Origin: Littorina saxatilis
Lineage: Eukaryota; Mollusca; Gastropoda; Littorinimorpha; Littorinidae
Direction of reading: 5' to 3'
Length of the DNA stretch: 64,000 bases
NCBI RefSeq assembly: GCF_037325665.1
Contig: NC_090250.1
Location: forward strand, 43,902,896-43,966,895
Shown: positions 21,393-33,300 of the stretch, in pieces
Numbering within the stretch: position 1 is the stretch's first letter
Layout: each line of letters begins with the position of its first letter
The notes under the pieces: generated by a model
What the model saw: only the letters and a program-made list of their open reading frames with translations
Told to the model about the DNA's origin: nothing
Databases searched by the model: none
Position numbers and translations under genes: made by a program

Positions 21393-21774
21393 GGGCGCAA
21401 TAGCTTGGTGGTAAGACGCCGACCTCCAAAGCGGAAGGTTGTGGGTTCGAATCCTGGCCGCGCCTGGTGGGTTAAGGTGGAGATTTTTCGATCTCCCAGG
21501 TCAACTTATGTGCAGACCTGATAGTGCCTTATCCCCCTTCGTGTGTACACGCAAGCACAAGACCAAGTGTGCACAGAAAAGATCCTGTAATCCATGTCAG
21601 AGTTCGGTGGGTTATAGAAACACAAAAATACCCCGCATGCTTCCTCCGAAAGCGGCGTATGGCTGCCTAAATGGCGGGGTAAAAACGGTCATACACGTAA
21701 AAATCCACTCATGCAAAAACACGAGTGTACGTAGGAGTTTCAGCCAGAAGAAGAAGAAGAAGAAGAAGAAGAAA
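21393..21774 (+). mobile_element. tRNA-derived SINE, copy A1, with (AAG)n tail
   Basis: The head GGGCGCAATAGCTTGGTGG carries a box-A-like TAGCTTGGTGGTAAG, and GGTTCGAATCC is a good box B, so the polymerase III promoter looks intact. The body contains TCAACTTATGTGCAGACCTG and AGTTCGGTGGGTTATAGAAA, and the element ends in an AAG tandem tail. A second, more decayed copy lies at 31990-32330. The tRNA-like part cannot be a functional tRNA gene because it runs into a shared SINE body. Confidence 0.85.
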
Positions 21775-21902
21775 CTCTTGATTTATCGAGTTCCGGCAAA
21801 CCGTATCGATTTATCGTATCAGTACAAGTTCAAATCAATATGTATCAATTGTATTGTGCAACATACTTTAGGCAGTCAAGGGGGTCAATACATTGCCATT
21901 AA

Positions 21903-23150
21903 AGGCACAGTAAGCCTCCCGTAAACCATCACAGATACTGTCAGCCTTTTACACACAGTACAAACACCCTTTCATTTAAACACTCACCGCTTGAGAACAT
22001 CTTAGGTGCCCTCCGTAAAGAGCGAGCAATTTTCAAAGAATTTATTTTTGAGTGGTTTATCTTACCCCTGAGTCATCGTGAACCCGTGTGATCCAGTTTT
22101 CTTTTTTTCACAATGTAGTCATCGGTTTGTGATTTCCAATGCGACTCGCTGTAAGCTTATCTGCAATAGCACGTTATTATGTACCTCTGAATCTAAACGC
22201 ACCAAACAGCTGTGATTCACACGGACTCTAGCGATGGCTTTTGACTGTTCAGAGGAACTGGCGATAGGCATTACTGTCGTCTGCTACGAGAACCACGACC
22301 TTGCGTGACCCTGCTTCCGGGCTTTTCTTTTTTCAAACTTTCAAAACTTCGAATTGTTCTGATCTTGTCTTGATGAAAAAAGAATTCTTTTATGATTTAA
22401 GAATGTTTGTGTAACAAACTGTCAATTTATTATTTAGATTTTAAAGGTACTGAACTTGTCAAATCCAGGTGCACGGAGCCCCTGTTTTTTTTTAGTCATA
22501 CCTCAGGCAGCTATCCGTTAGAAGAACTACCAAGTTTCATTGACTTGCACCCAAAGAGTCAAGAACTGCGATTTTTTTACGAATTAATTTCGTACTCGGA
22601 CCCGGCTGGTCTTGACCTATTTTTGGATCTAAATTTAGATCAGGTAGATCACCACATCATGCACAAAAAGACACGTCATTAGCAAACTATGTCAGACGTC
22701 ATCATGAGTTTATGTAAAACAAAATGGAGGCCGGAATCACTCAGTTGAATCGAACTCCGACCAAACACCACGTAATAACTAGGTTAATTTATGCACTCGC
22801 GTGAACAAGAAACTGTCGAGCTTCACAGATGTCGTCGTTGGGTAGTTTTGGGTTTGTTTTACTACCATAGGAGGATTTTTGAACTGTAAATGCACTCAGC
22901 TGCAACAAAAACGCAAAACGTAGGCTGTGAGCTGCACTGTGCCTTTAAAAGTTAGGTCTAGCGCCAAAAAGCACCGTCCAATTTTGTTATCAGACAATCC
23001 GCAAAATTAATTCTTTGAAAATTGCTTGCTCTTTACATAGGGCACCTAGAATGTTCAAAAGCGGTGAGTGTGTAAATGAAAGGGTGTTTGGACTGTGTGT
23101 AAAAGCCTGACAGTATTTGTGATGGTTAACAGGAGGCATATACTGTGCCT
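21903..23150. mobile_element. Non-autonomous element with ~150-bp inverted ends and TTAA target
   Basis: TTAA at 21899-21902 and at 23151-23154 flank ends reading AGGCACAGTA and TACTGTGCCT. Inside, about 150 bases are inverted copies (TACTGTCAGGCTTTTACACAC, AGGGTGTTTG, GCTCTTTACATAGGGCACCT). The 1.25-kb length, long inverted ends and TTAA duplication fit a deleted piggyBac- or Kolobok-type element. A frame at 22407-22682 shows no transposase motif. Confidence 0.8.
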
Positions 23151-23439
23151 TTAAGACGTACATGAACATCTGAATCCACACACGTTAGGTACACTATCAT
23201 TGCCTGATCTTTGACTTTAAAGTGCACATGTCAATTTCTAGTATTGTTAAAAGTATTGTAATGCCCTTCTTTTTCCCTGTTGTATCATACATTTATTGTG
23301 AAAAACACAATACCTTCCTTGAAAGTTATGTCAATTTAGTTAATAAAATGTTAGGTTAAACTGTTTGAATAATACTCTTAATCAAAACTAAAACACACAC
23401 ATATGTAGCTAATACCTGACTTTCAAAGGCATATAAATA

Positions 23440-24146
23440 CAGTGGAACCCCCCTTTAAAAAAACAATTTAAGACTTAATCCCTTTTAAAGGTGGTCGTCT
23501 ACATTTTTGCTTTTTTTCAATAATCTTATGGTTAGATTTCGCTAAAAAGTTATGTCAGATGATGAATGAACCATGGGGAAAAAAGTTATAGAAAAAAAAA
23601 TATATGTAAAAAAAGATTTTATTTTGGGGTAGCGTGACTCACGCTTCCAATATTTTGTTTTCTGTTTGCTGAGAACATGTGCTTTGCCTAAAAATACTGA
23701 CCAATCAAATTCATGTCACTATGCTTATAGCCACGCCCAAACAAGTGCAGCAACAGTTTGACACTGGAGCGCTGTCCACGCTTTTTTTTAAACGCACGAA
23801 ATGCACGGGATTTGAGAGGAGTTTTGCGCTTGGCATTTTCCAAATAAGGATATCCTACTATGAGTACTACGCTGGAATACTACAATGAATTTTCAAACAG
23901 CTACACTGGCTTCGTCTTTCCTGATCGAAAGGGGGTGTATTAATGATATTTGTAGATAATAGACTCTGCATTTTAATGGTCAAATGGCGATTTCGTAATA
24001 AAAATGTAGACAAGGACCTTTAAGACCTTGTTTTCACAGATTTTTTGTTCATAAGCTCTGTAAATATACCCCAATTTGAAGACTCCCTCCTTTTTAAGAC
24101 CTGATTTTCTCAGATTTTTGGAGGTCTTAAAAGTGGGGTTCCACTG
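23440..24146. mobile_element. pogo/Tigger-type MITE carrying a nested TTAA element
   Basis: The ends CAGTGGAACCCC and GGGGTTCCACTG are inverted and flanked by TA on both sides (23438-23439 and 24147-24148), as for the Tc1-mariner/pogo group. Inner AAGACTTAATCCC / AGACCTGATTTTCTC stretches extend the similarity. Most of its length is a second element inserted at 23489-24019. Confidence 0.75.
23489..24019 (+). mobile_element. Complete AGGTGG-type TTAA element (nested)
   Basis: TTAA at 23485-23488 and 24020-24023 flank the ends AGGTGGTCGTCTACATTTTT and AAAATGTAGACAAGGACCT. Fragments of the same family occur at 2645-3118 and around 9260-9300/10151-10176. It begins AGG and ends CCT next to TTAA, as does the 21903-23150 element, so both may use the same transposase. 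Confidence 0.8.
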
Positions 24147-24216
24147 TATGACATAATCTCATCTCACTGTCTTTGTTTGCACCAAACACAATGTTCTGGA
24201 ATGTTACTGATGTATG

Positions 24217-24337
24217 TCATCCAATGATGGGTGTCTGAATGACCTTGCCTTCTGCATCTACACAAATTCGCACTCTGTCCGGTCGTTCGTTGGGCGTCAC
24301 CTTGATCCCATCTCGAACAACCTGTACCTGCAATAAG

Positions 24338-24401
<64 letters not shown>

Positions 24402-26358
24402 GATATGATGTATGTGTAGTATGACACGCACACACATAGACAACACTCACAGTGAAGACGTGTATATAAGTAATGATTATATACACTGTATTGTAGATAC
24501 AACTAAAAGGTAAGGCTGAATATATACAAGCACAAAGTAGAGAGTACTGCTAGTAATAGACTGGAGGCTGTGGAAGCTGAATGCAGACTGCTGTCGAGGC
24601 AGGGCTATAAGCTGAGGCTGGCTGTGTGGCCAGGTAATATGGATAATCATGACTAGTGAGCAGATATCACTACAATACACACACACAGACACATAAGTAA
24701 ATAAAGATTTTCTTTCAAAGATACATTTAGTCAAAGAGTTGTGCCCCAGCTGTTAAGATTGTATGGTTTGATTTTCCTTTCTTTCACTGCTCATTTATCA
24801 GCCTGTTTATGTTTACGTTAATACAAACGTTATTTTGAATGATAATAAATCTGAAATTTAGATATGATAATTAGAGCGCACTTGAGAAAATAATCTCTTT
24901 TTTTCCTTTATCCCAAAGGTGACTGAATATAATATGTGCAAAATCTGCACAGATGCTTTACTGCTCTCAAATTCACATCGATTTATTTTTTCTGCCTGGC
25001 TTAACTACAAATTTGATGCAGACAATTAACTCACCATGATATTTGGAAACTCCTTTCGAATATATGCACAAGCCTCCTGCCAGGGCTGAAAGAGTTCCAG
25101 AATTTTTTTTAATTTGCAATGTATAAAACGTAAATGACTTTTCATTTTGGGGATTTTTGACTGGTGTGGACAGTCAGCAAAATGCGGACATTTATTTCAA
25201 ATCACTGACACTTTTGCCGTCATTGGGCACAATTGCCAAACTTTTTCAACTCGGGGGGAAATTAAGTTATGTGGTGCCAAGGACTACCTAAAACCTTAAA
25301 TAAATACCAGCAACATCCTAGCTGGCACATATATTTGTGTTGTACACATGCAAAAGTATCAAAATAGTCATGCAAACCACATGTATATAGATACAACTCC
25401 TTGGACAACTCCTTGGACCCAGAGTAAAATAATGATACCCTATGATTTGAGAAATCATTCCCCCCCCCCCCCCCCCCCCCCTATCTGTCCAATTCCCTCA
25501 GTATCTACGAGCCTTCCCGTTCCCTCAGATCCTCCTCTGAAAAACTCCTCCGCATCCCCAAAACCAGGACCAAAACCTTTGGTGAAAGAACCTTTCGGCA
25601 TCGGATTCCCACCGTGTGGAACACACCTCCAAATTCTATCCTTGACTCCAGTAGTTTTTCCTCCTTCAAAACACAGCTCAAAACATACCTGTTCCGTAAA
25701 GCCTTTACTTAACCACCTCTAGACTCTCCACAACTCTGTTTCTGCCCTGTATGTCCTAGTTTGCTTGGTGATTTTGTTAGGCCAAAAAAAATAAATAGTC
25801 TGTTTACGGTAACCCGACCGACCCTATTTTTTTTCGCGCGACCCTAGACTTTTTTTTGGCATTTGGGGAAAAAAAAAAAAAAAAAGGGTTTTTTTGCAAA
25901 ATAACGTAAAAATGTGGTTTTTTGGAGAAAAAAACACACAAAAAAACATCCCGACCTACCGACCCTATTTTTTGGGCCTATGTTACCGTAAACAGACCTT
26001 TTTTTTTTTTGGCCTTATTGTTTTATCCCAGTTATTTGTGTGCTTTGTATGCTCATTAAATGTTTGCTCGTTTGTTTTAGAATGAAATTGTAAAGCGCAT
26101 GCATGGAGCCATGCAATTGCTGGGACTCGCGCTATAGGAAAAGCTATTTATTATTTTTATCATTATTATTATCAAAAAAATTGTCATCAGTGGGGAATTA
26201 ACTTCTATTTGATCAGACAGTCTCAACACATAAACTGTCTGGAATCACTATTTATTTAAATCAATTGTTTTTTTCTAATCCAATAAAGTTTCTAATGGTC
26301 AAACTGATGAACCAATACTCACCCTGCCCGTCAATTCTGGCCAGGATGATCGAGACAT
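24217..26358 (-). CDS. Potato inhibitor I family serine protease inhibitor (65 aa, three exons)
   Basis: Coding exons on the minus strand are 26323-26358 (ATG start; MSRSSWPELTGR), 25035-25085 (PWQEACAYIRKEFPNIM) and 24217-24327 (VQVVRDGIKVTPNERPD... ending IQTPIIG and TGA). All junctions are phase 0 with GTGAG donors and CAG acceptors. The product aligns without gaps to CI-2 and eglin c: WPEL near the N-terminus, the helix, the loop VRDGIKVTPNE, the loop-bracing RPDRVRI and the C-terminal P-x-x-G. This family (MEROPS I13) inhibits subtilisin- and chymotrypsin-like proteases with an exposed loop. By alignment P1 is Pro41 and P1' is Asn42, where CI-2 has Met-Glu and eglin has Leu-Asp. No signal peptide is seen, so it may act inside cells. 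Two cysteines (18, 51) could pair. Confidence 0.9.
24328..25034 (-). other. Intron 2 of the inhibitor gene, with (CA)n microsatellite
   Basis: GTGAGT donor next to 25035 and GCAG acceptor next to 24327. A (CA)n run of about 30 units (24341-24399) lies close to the acceptor and, on the transcribed strand, supplies a GT-rich rather than pyrimidine-rich tract before ATTGCAG. No other feature seen. Confidence 0.6.
25440..26165 (+). mobile_element. LINE 3' end (CR1/L2-like C-terminus) in inhibitor intron 1
   Basis: After a poly-C run (25456-25480), a plus-strand frame reads FGERTFRHRIPTVWN, then SSFSSFKTQLKTYLFRKAF. This is the standard C-terminal signature of CR1/L2/Rex-like reverse transcriptases (SLSSFKxxLKTHLF). 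The 3' end AAAGCGCATGC...GCGCTATAGGAAAAGC with an ATT-rich tail at about 26150 is also typical. It is antisense to the inhibitor gene and interrupted by a small MITE. Confidence 0.75.
25779..26016. mobile_element. ~240-bp MITE with ~35-bp inverted ends
   Basis: TAGGCCAAAAAAAATAAATA then GTCTGTTTACGGTAAC on the left matches the complement of GTTACCGTAAACAGAC then poly-T and GGCCTTA on the right. Between them the phrase ACCGACCCTATTTTTT occurs twice in direct orientation. Very A/T-homopolymer rich. It sits inside the LINE 3' end. Confidence 0.75.
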
Positions 26359-26426
26359 CTTTATGGGCTTCCCTTGCTGGATTAAGAAATGCGTTGACAT
26401 TTATATCATCTGCATGCTTTTCAGGC
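26359..26426 (-). other. Probable 5' untranslated part of the inhibitor's first coding exon
   Basis: Upstream of the ATG (context AAAGATG) the minus strand continues to an acceptor-like TCATTTTCAG at 26427 and beyond. So this exon probably has a non-coding leader, and at least one further 5' exon would lie to the right. Reading this leader as protein gives a frame that cannot be joined in phase to the following exon, hence the non-coding call. Confidence 0.5.
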
Positions 26427-27431
26427 TGAAAATGACAGCATCATGTTACGTATGTTTCCCAAGTCTCCTGCTCCAATACAATATGCAGAAATGTAGTACA
26501 CAGTGAATCAAAAGGTTCATGACAGAGTTAAACCGCTGAAAACTGCAAATGACCAATTAGCTAAGATACAATCATAGACTTGATCATTAATTATCCTCAG
26601 GCTGCGCATTTCCAGACTAAAGCTTTGCTTCTCACTAACAGAATCAGCAATATAATTGGAATTATTTACTTGATATTGTTTACTTGATAATGTGTCAGCA
26701 GGAAAATTACAAAGTAATGATGAACACTGGAGGCAACCCTGATTCAAGTAATCAATCTATTCTGGTGCATAAGAAAAGCCTGTCAGTGTAACCCGATACA
26801 TGCACTCTGTCGCAGAAACCTGACATTCACGCCCTGCGCTGTGAAAAGAAAATGTACTGAGCTGAAATTACATCTCGCCAGCCATGCAAAACGCCACAAG
26901 TCGATATCAGTACATGTGTGCTGTACAATGGCATGCTACTTGATAAATGTATAACTATAAGATGATAGGAAAATAATCGAGAAAGGATAGCAGCCGAGTG
27001 ACACTGACAGATGTTTCTCTGTCGACAGCTGAATGAGATTATCGATAGATGCAAAGTATGGACATCCGACACACAGCACTTGTATTAAAGGGTTCCTGTT
27101 GAAATAGATTGCCGTGTAAAAACAGCCCCTACCTGGCTTCATTCAATGTTTTTTTTTCTTGCAATTGTGTCGAAGCGAAACCATTGTTTACTACAGTTGC
27201 GGCCCTTGATGCACAGACGTGTTATTCTACTTACCCCCCCTGCTCCGCATGGTTACATTGGAAATCATCTCCCGATTATTTAAAAAAATAAATGTTTCTC
27301 ACAGATCACTGTGTGGGGTGGGGTGATATTTTTAGACAGCATGTCACTGTCAACTAATAAGATTATTTTGTGAACGCACTGCATGGTGTGTTTGTTAATG
27401 TGGGCTGATTGTTTTCATCGGAACACTGCAA
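26427..27431. other. Gene-free stretch, nothing recognised
   Basis: Possible upstream region or 5' introns of the inhibitor gene. I could not identify a further exon, promoter element or repeat with confidence. Confidence 0.35.
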
Positions 27432-28089
27432 GTTATTCTACAGTGGTACCAGTCTAAAGTGACCACCCAAGGGACTGAGCAAAGGTGGTCTCTTTAGAGA
27501 GGTGGTCTTTATGGACAGGGCCGCAATTTGGCAAACACCCCACTTCCTAGAAACGTATGTCACACGTCACACTCGCAGAGCACTTTATCGGCTTGGTTTT
27601 AATGCCAGTGCTGTTAACTTGAAAGATGTTCGACATCTTCTCATTATTCATCCGAACAATTGCTGTTTATTTGGGTTGGACAGTTCTTTGCTGTGGTAAA
27701 CTGGAATTCCCTGCCCACTCAGATTCAACACGCCCCCTCATTCTTTTCTTTCAAAAAACTGTTAAAAACACATCTCTCCCGTCTTCACTGCAACTAGGAA
27801 AACAATTCTTCCCCCTTACATTGTGTAGCATTGTAAATATAGCCTTGTTTGTGCCCGCAAGTGCCTGTGTGTGTGTGTGGTGTGTGCAAAAGTGTCCCAT
27901 CATTATGTGTAGCGAACATCTGAGACTATAGTTAATAACGAGATTCATTTGAATTGTGTATGTGATTGTGTTTCCATTTATTTAAGGTTTATTTGTTTTT
28001 AATGTGTATTGTTGCTGTTATTAAGATTAATATATTTAAGATTGTAAGGCACTTACAACTATTTTAGGATTTGCGCCCTATAAATACCC

Positions 28090-28118
<29 letters not shown>
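27432..28118 (+). mobile_element. LINE 3' end inserted in a pogo-type fragment, with (TTA)n tail
   Basis: At 27440-27520 a CAGTGGTACCAGTCT... GTGGTCTTTA stretch resembles a pogo-type end. It then gives way to a plus-strand frame containing NWNSLPTQIQHAPSF and FFSFKKLLKTHLSR, again the CR1/L2-like C-terminal signature. The 3' end reads GGATTTGCGCCCTATAAATA followed by an ATT tandem tail (28090-28118). Only the last ~60 codons of the polymerase protein remain. Confidence 0.7.
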
Positions 28119-28120
<2 letters not shown>

Positions 28121-28669
28121 ACATTGGCTGCTTTCACATCTTCGCAACCACCAACACACAAACACATTCTCAATGAACAAAAACACATGGTATTTTGCTG
28201 CCAAGCAAGCCAGAGTTATATTTCTCAAAGCTTATACATGCAACTTCAAATTAGTTATACCTGAAATGAAACTGTGGTACAAAAAAAACACGCCTTCAAA
28301 GCATGAAATTGAACAAGCTTGTTAGTGTGTGCAGCAAAGTCTTGAGATTCGAGGACAGAACTGAAACAAAAACCGCACCCAGATGTTAAGCTCTATGGAA
28401 ATTATTTAGCATCAAAAGAATTAGCTCAGGCAGTGAAACGGTTTTTGAAAAGAACATGCGTGTCATGCACTTCTTTCAGGTAGTGAAGGAAGTAGGTGTA
28501 TGTTTTATAATTACAAACCAGCAGCAGTAAAGTAAATGTGCAAAGTGCCTTCAGCCTTCTTTGTGTTCTGACATTTTCTCTTCATACTCAGATATCATAT
28601 TTGAATTTATACAAACACTTGACAATCACAACAGAATTGTCCAAGAACCAAAAAAAGGTTTAAAAGTCT
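28119..28669. other. Gene-free stretch, nothing recognised
   Basis: AT-rich, no exon or repeat that I can support. It could lie downstream of the JPT gene. Confidence 0.35.
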
Positions 28670-28935
28670 TCAGTTATCAGTGTATGAGGCATCATCTTCA
28701 TCATTAGCGTACCAGGCACCCTTCTACTTTGTCATTCATTCTCAATGTACGAGGCACCATTCTTAGCATTGTAACATAGTCATTGTCAATATTATGAGGC
28801 ATCTTTCTTTGCCATTGTAACTTAGTCTTTCACGATCAGTTTGCAAGGCACATTTCTGTGTCTTATCATTTAGTTTCTCATTATCATTCTTTGTCCTGTA
28901 TCTTTTCATTATCAATGTTCGAGGCACCATTCTAT
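28670..28935. repeat. Degenerate ~55-60-bp tandem repeats ('GAGGCACCATTCTT')
   Basis: The phrase (T/C)GAGGCA(T/C)CATTCTT...CATTGTAAC...TCATTATCAATGT recurs about five times with indels between 28683 and 28935. It is decayed and non-coding. Confidence 0.55.
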
Positions 28936-30367
28936 TTAGTACCAAAGCTGGATATAGCTGCATGTCTGAGGAGAAATGAGAGATCAAAATAAAGAACATA
29001 GAGCAAGAAAAATTTTGGCGACATAAGAAAATATAAATTCAACATTTGTAATACAACACACCCTGGCAAAAAGTATATACACACATCTAATGCCTGTGTC
29101 AAACTGTCAATGTACACTGTAGAAACATACAAAATACACATAACTCTAATGACCTGCAAAGCTTCACAAATTATATTCTCTCCCCGCAAAAACAAGAGGA
29201 AGATGGGAAACTGAAAACTTACTAATCTAGTATTAAACGAATGACACAATTTCCAAAGTGAAAAAGGTTCTAAGATTGTCACCAATATAATTTCATCATA
29301 CACTTTACTCAGGTGTTGAAGATTTAACACAAACACTCGCAAAACAAAAGCTAACCTAACTTCTGAGTTTTAACCATCATTGCACATGAAACACCAACTG
29401 AACCAGTGCTGAGAATTATTCTAGATACCCTTCCTTCCAGTCAGAAGAATTCAAGCAAAAATCAAACATTCACAACTCGCAGGATTAAATTTTAATTCTC
29501 CTCTTGGCAAGAAGGACCGAATATTTAAGCAAATAAATACAATCACAAGAGAAACCACATTACATTTCAACATAACCACATGGTCAACACATCATGATGT
29601 AATTTGAAATTGTGTCCATGCAGGCTACTTGATACCAGACACCTCTGTATTTTCAGACACACCGTGACAATTTGTTCATTTATTTCTAGCTTAACGGCAC
29701 ATTTTTTTTTCAAGTCAAAGCCAAATGAATCAATGTAAGAGCAGCATCCATTAAAAACACATTTTCAGCTAGATACACACCAAAAAAACTTGAGTATCAC
29801 AGAGAGCAATTAAGCTTTACAAAACAATGAGCATGACTTCAATTTTAAAGCATATTTGATGTAGACTGGAATACACACCACGAGACTGACTCTGTGCAAT
29901 TGTTGTACATACCAAATTCAAACCAAAAGCATGGCCTGAACACCAAAGTATTGTTACGTTTAATGCTGTAAGCTTTGGATAACTGCTTACAATGTCCGTT
30001 CAATCGTCACTGGCATCATAACCCCATTGGGTATACAGAGCTGTGTCAAAACGCGTTTGCTGTAACCCGTTTATGACGTTATTCCTCTTTAAACCGATTA
30101 TCACAGACCTTTGTTCATTTACTGAACATGATCAGTTTAAACTTGTGACCGTCTTCTGCCGAAAAACAAACATAAACTGTAACTTAGCACAAACATCACA
30201 ACTTACAGTGTCCCTATCAGAAGATTTTTTTTTTAAAAAGGACACTTTCACTTGATCTGCTCTTACGTAAAAAAAAAATGCAAGACCAGATTCAGATCAT
30301 TGCAAAATCTCTTCCCTGCAATTAAGAAACACGGACAGAGATAATGTCTTTGAGTGCAGTACTGTGT
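28936..30367 (-). other. Probable 3' untranslated/downstream region of the JPT gene
   Basis: No other gene is visible between the JPT stop codon (30368-30370) and the tandem repeats. The 3' end of the transcript cannot be fixed: several AATAAA-like signals occur on the minus strand (for example near 29682), but none stands out. Confidence 0.4.
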
Positions 30368-33300
30368 CTACCACAACTTGGTAGTCTTCCCTCCAGGTGG
30401 GTTGGTGACGCGGGTAGAGGTCTGAACGTTTTGCATCTTCCCTCCTCTGGCCTGGTACTGGTCATCAGAGCATGGCAGTGGTGGCTGCTCCTTCTGGGCC
30501 TTAGGTGTTTCCTGGACAGGGACATTCGAAACAATAACACATTTTAGTCTCTGATTCTCCTTGCAACCAATTCAGGACCTTATGAACAAGCAATGTAACT
30601 ATTGCAATTTAAATGCATGCCAAATTTGCCTCCAAATAGACATTTTCCAGAAATAATTGTGTCAGGATTTGTAAGCAGTGAGGCAGAGTAAGAATCTGTT
30701 TTACTGACCCAAGCCTTTCAAAGCGAGTCAAAGCAACAAGCACACGGTGGACCTGCTTTAAGTTTTAACTTGATATCGCCACTAACAACCAACTCTGATG
30801 TGTATGTTATGCAGTGTATGCTCAATATGATACCCTTTTCTTTTAAAAAATATATATAGCCACATCAGGGCAACGAATCGCCACCGATTGCTTGCCGATA
30901 ACTGGGAGTGATCGCTAAGAACGCGTGTTTTCTTAAACTCAGATGACAGTCAAAACATGTTGTCAGCTATCAGTGCAGGCCAGCAATCATTGCAGCAAAG
31001 AATTGTGACATCCGATCAGTTCATTTAAAAAAAAAAAGGGTATCATATTCAGTGCATGCTGCATAACATACAAATCCGACTAGTTGATCGTCGCCATGAC
31101 AGATTAAAGCCAGCCAGTAGCCAGCTACCTGCTTCACCTCGCTTTGAAATGCTTGGGTCAGTAAAAGGGGCTCTTACTCTGCCACACCGCTTTAAATCCT
31201 GACACTTATTTGCGAACATCGTCTATTCCTGCTAGAAGTTTCCTCATATCCCATTTCATTTAGCAGGCAAAACACATAACAGTAAAAATAAATAAACCTT
31301 CGCAAAATGCTTGTTCATGACTTGCTACTACAAATTCATTTGGTTAATGTGTGCATCAAGCAGTTGCTCAACTATCTGCCTAGTATGAGCCATCTGCAAC
31401 CTGCCAGTCCCCTATTACTGTCCCCTGGTTATTGGAAGAGCAAAGTCACGGAATGTCAGCCCTTGCTCTAGGGTGTCCAGGGGTGAACTTGGTATCCATC
31501 AACTACTGTAAACGTAACCATATATACCCAAAAGTATTTTGTAAGTGTTCAGTGTCTATCATGTAAGTCAAATACTGAGCTTGAGGTATGCGTATAGTTC
31601 CCAGTTATTGTCCATTCCCCACTGTGGTGTGGTGTGCTCCACTCAGTGAACATATTTTTCTTTGATAACCTTATAAACTTATAGAGCCCCATACGCAAAA
31701 CAGGCATTTCGTCTGAGTGAATGGTGACAAGATACTGTGAAACAAGGTTAAAACCATCGAGTTCAAACACTCAGCATCAGGGTATGTGGACAACAATGCC
31801 AAGAGAGAATGAAGAGTTACAGTTAGGAGATTTTTTTGAAGTTGAAGAGTCGACTTTGAGTGATTTAAGCAGAAGTGAACAGACTGGTCTTTTATAATAT
31901 ATGCTACGCTGTCTCAAGGGAAGAGGCCGTCTCTCAAATACATTCTATCCCCGTCTTTGCTGGGCGACAAATGTGATCTTTTGTGTGAAGGACGCAATTG
32001 CCTAGTGGATTAGACGCCAGCCTCCAATACGGAAGGTTGTGTGTACAAATTCCAACCAAGAATGGAGATTTCCCCAATCCCACAGGTCAACTTATGTGCA
32101 GACCTGCTAGTCCCTTCGTATGTACACACAAGCACAAGACCAAGTACACACGGAAAAGATCCTTCAATCCATGTTCGAGTTCGGTGGGGTACAGAAACTT
32201 GAAAATACCAAGCATGCATCCACCTAAATCATGTGGCTGCATAAATGGCAGGGTAAAAACAGTCATACACGTAAAAAATCACTCCTGCGAAACACGAGTG
32301 TACGTGAAGAGTTTCAGCCTATGAACGCCAAAGTTTCACACTTGCAACAAGTGACTTTCGTTTACTCTCTCGACTCCTGAAGTTAAAGAGAGTCGGCATG
32401 AAAGACCATTAGCTAGTTGTTCCACATTCTTTTCTAAATTAAACCACAAGCACACAAAATACAAGTAACAACATCGCGGCATTACTTACTTTGACATGCA
32501 AGGCATGGTGGTTTGGAGCCAGGTCCTTGTAGTCGGTGCCAGTAATGGGGTTGTACGCACCTGTATTACAAACACCTAATCTTGAAAATCTTAGTTGACA
32601 CACCCAAACTCATTATGTCAGAATCGACTACATATTTGACAAGTTTCCACATGCTGATTCACATACAAATCTTGGTTACAAAAAGCACTGTCAAATTCCC
32701 CTTATCAGAGGATTAACTTTAAGTTTTACCAGCAACCAAAAAACACACTTTACAGAACATTGAAAACTGGCTGCTGTAAATATGTAAGTTACAGTTGTTT
32801 TTTAAACAAACAATCTATCTGCATTACATGTTTGTGCAAATTACAGCACTTTGCCACCGTCCAAGATAAAACACTATAAAAGAGTTTTTTTTAAAGTTAA
32901 GTCAAATGAAACTGGACTGGATATTTCTCCAATAAATTAATTATGTACAAAACTACGTGGAAAAACAAAACGAACAAATCCCAAATGCTTACAAGCATTA
33001 AGGCACGGAACAACACAAAACACAACATGCAATAAATAACACAAACTGGCAAGAACAAGGTGTAGGCATGCTGACTTCATCTCTCACTCACTAGTGACTA
33101 GGTCAGGTCAAGTTTCTCCAGACCAATTATAATTCTTTAGCGAGTGATAACGTTAGTGCTTCTAAATCAAAGCTCATATTATGAACAAGTTGTCAGTGCT
33201 TAATTTAAGGATGTTGTTATTGTTACGGCTACTTGTCAAGTATGAACAGAGCTTTTGTGAAGTAAAACAAGCAAGAGAGACACTGCTAGCAAAGCTTCAC

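Noticed and set aside
21393-21465. tRNA gene
   Set aside because: Boxes A and B are present, but the sequence runs into a SINE body shared with 31990-32330; the same reasoning applies at 35105-35184 and 2272-2352.
22407-22682. Transposase ORF of the TTAA element
   Set aside because: 91 codons without any DDE, zinc-finger or THAP-like motif; composition is not distinctive.
24164-24502. 112-codon minus-strand frame over the inhibitor's last exon
   Set aside because: It reads through a CA microsatellite and uses a frame other than the conserved VRDGIKVTPNERPDRVRI frame.
26323-26426. Coding reading PEKHADDINVNAF... of the inhibitor's first exon
   Set aside because: This frame exits in phase 1 and would give an unrelated product downstream. 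The other frame starts at ATG 26358, exits in phase 0 and yields the WPEL motif.
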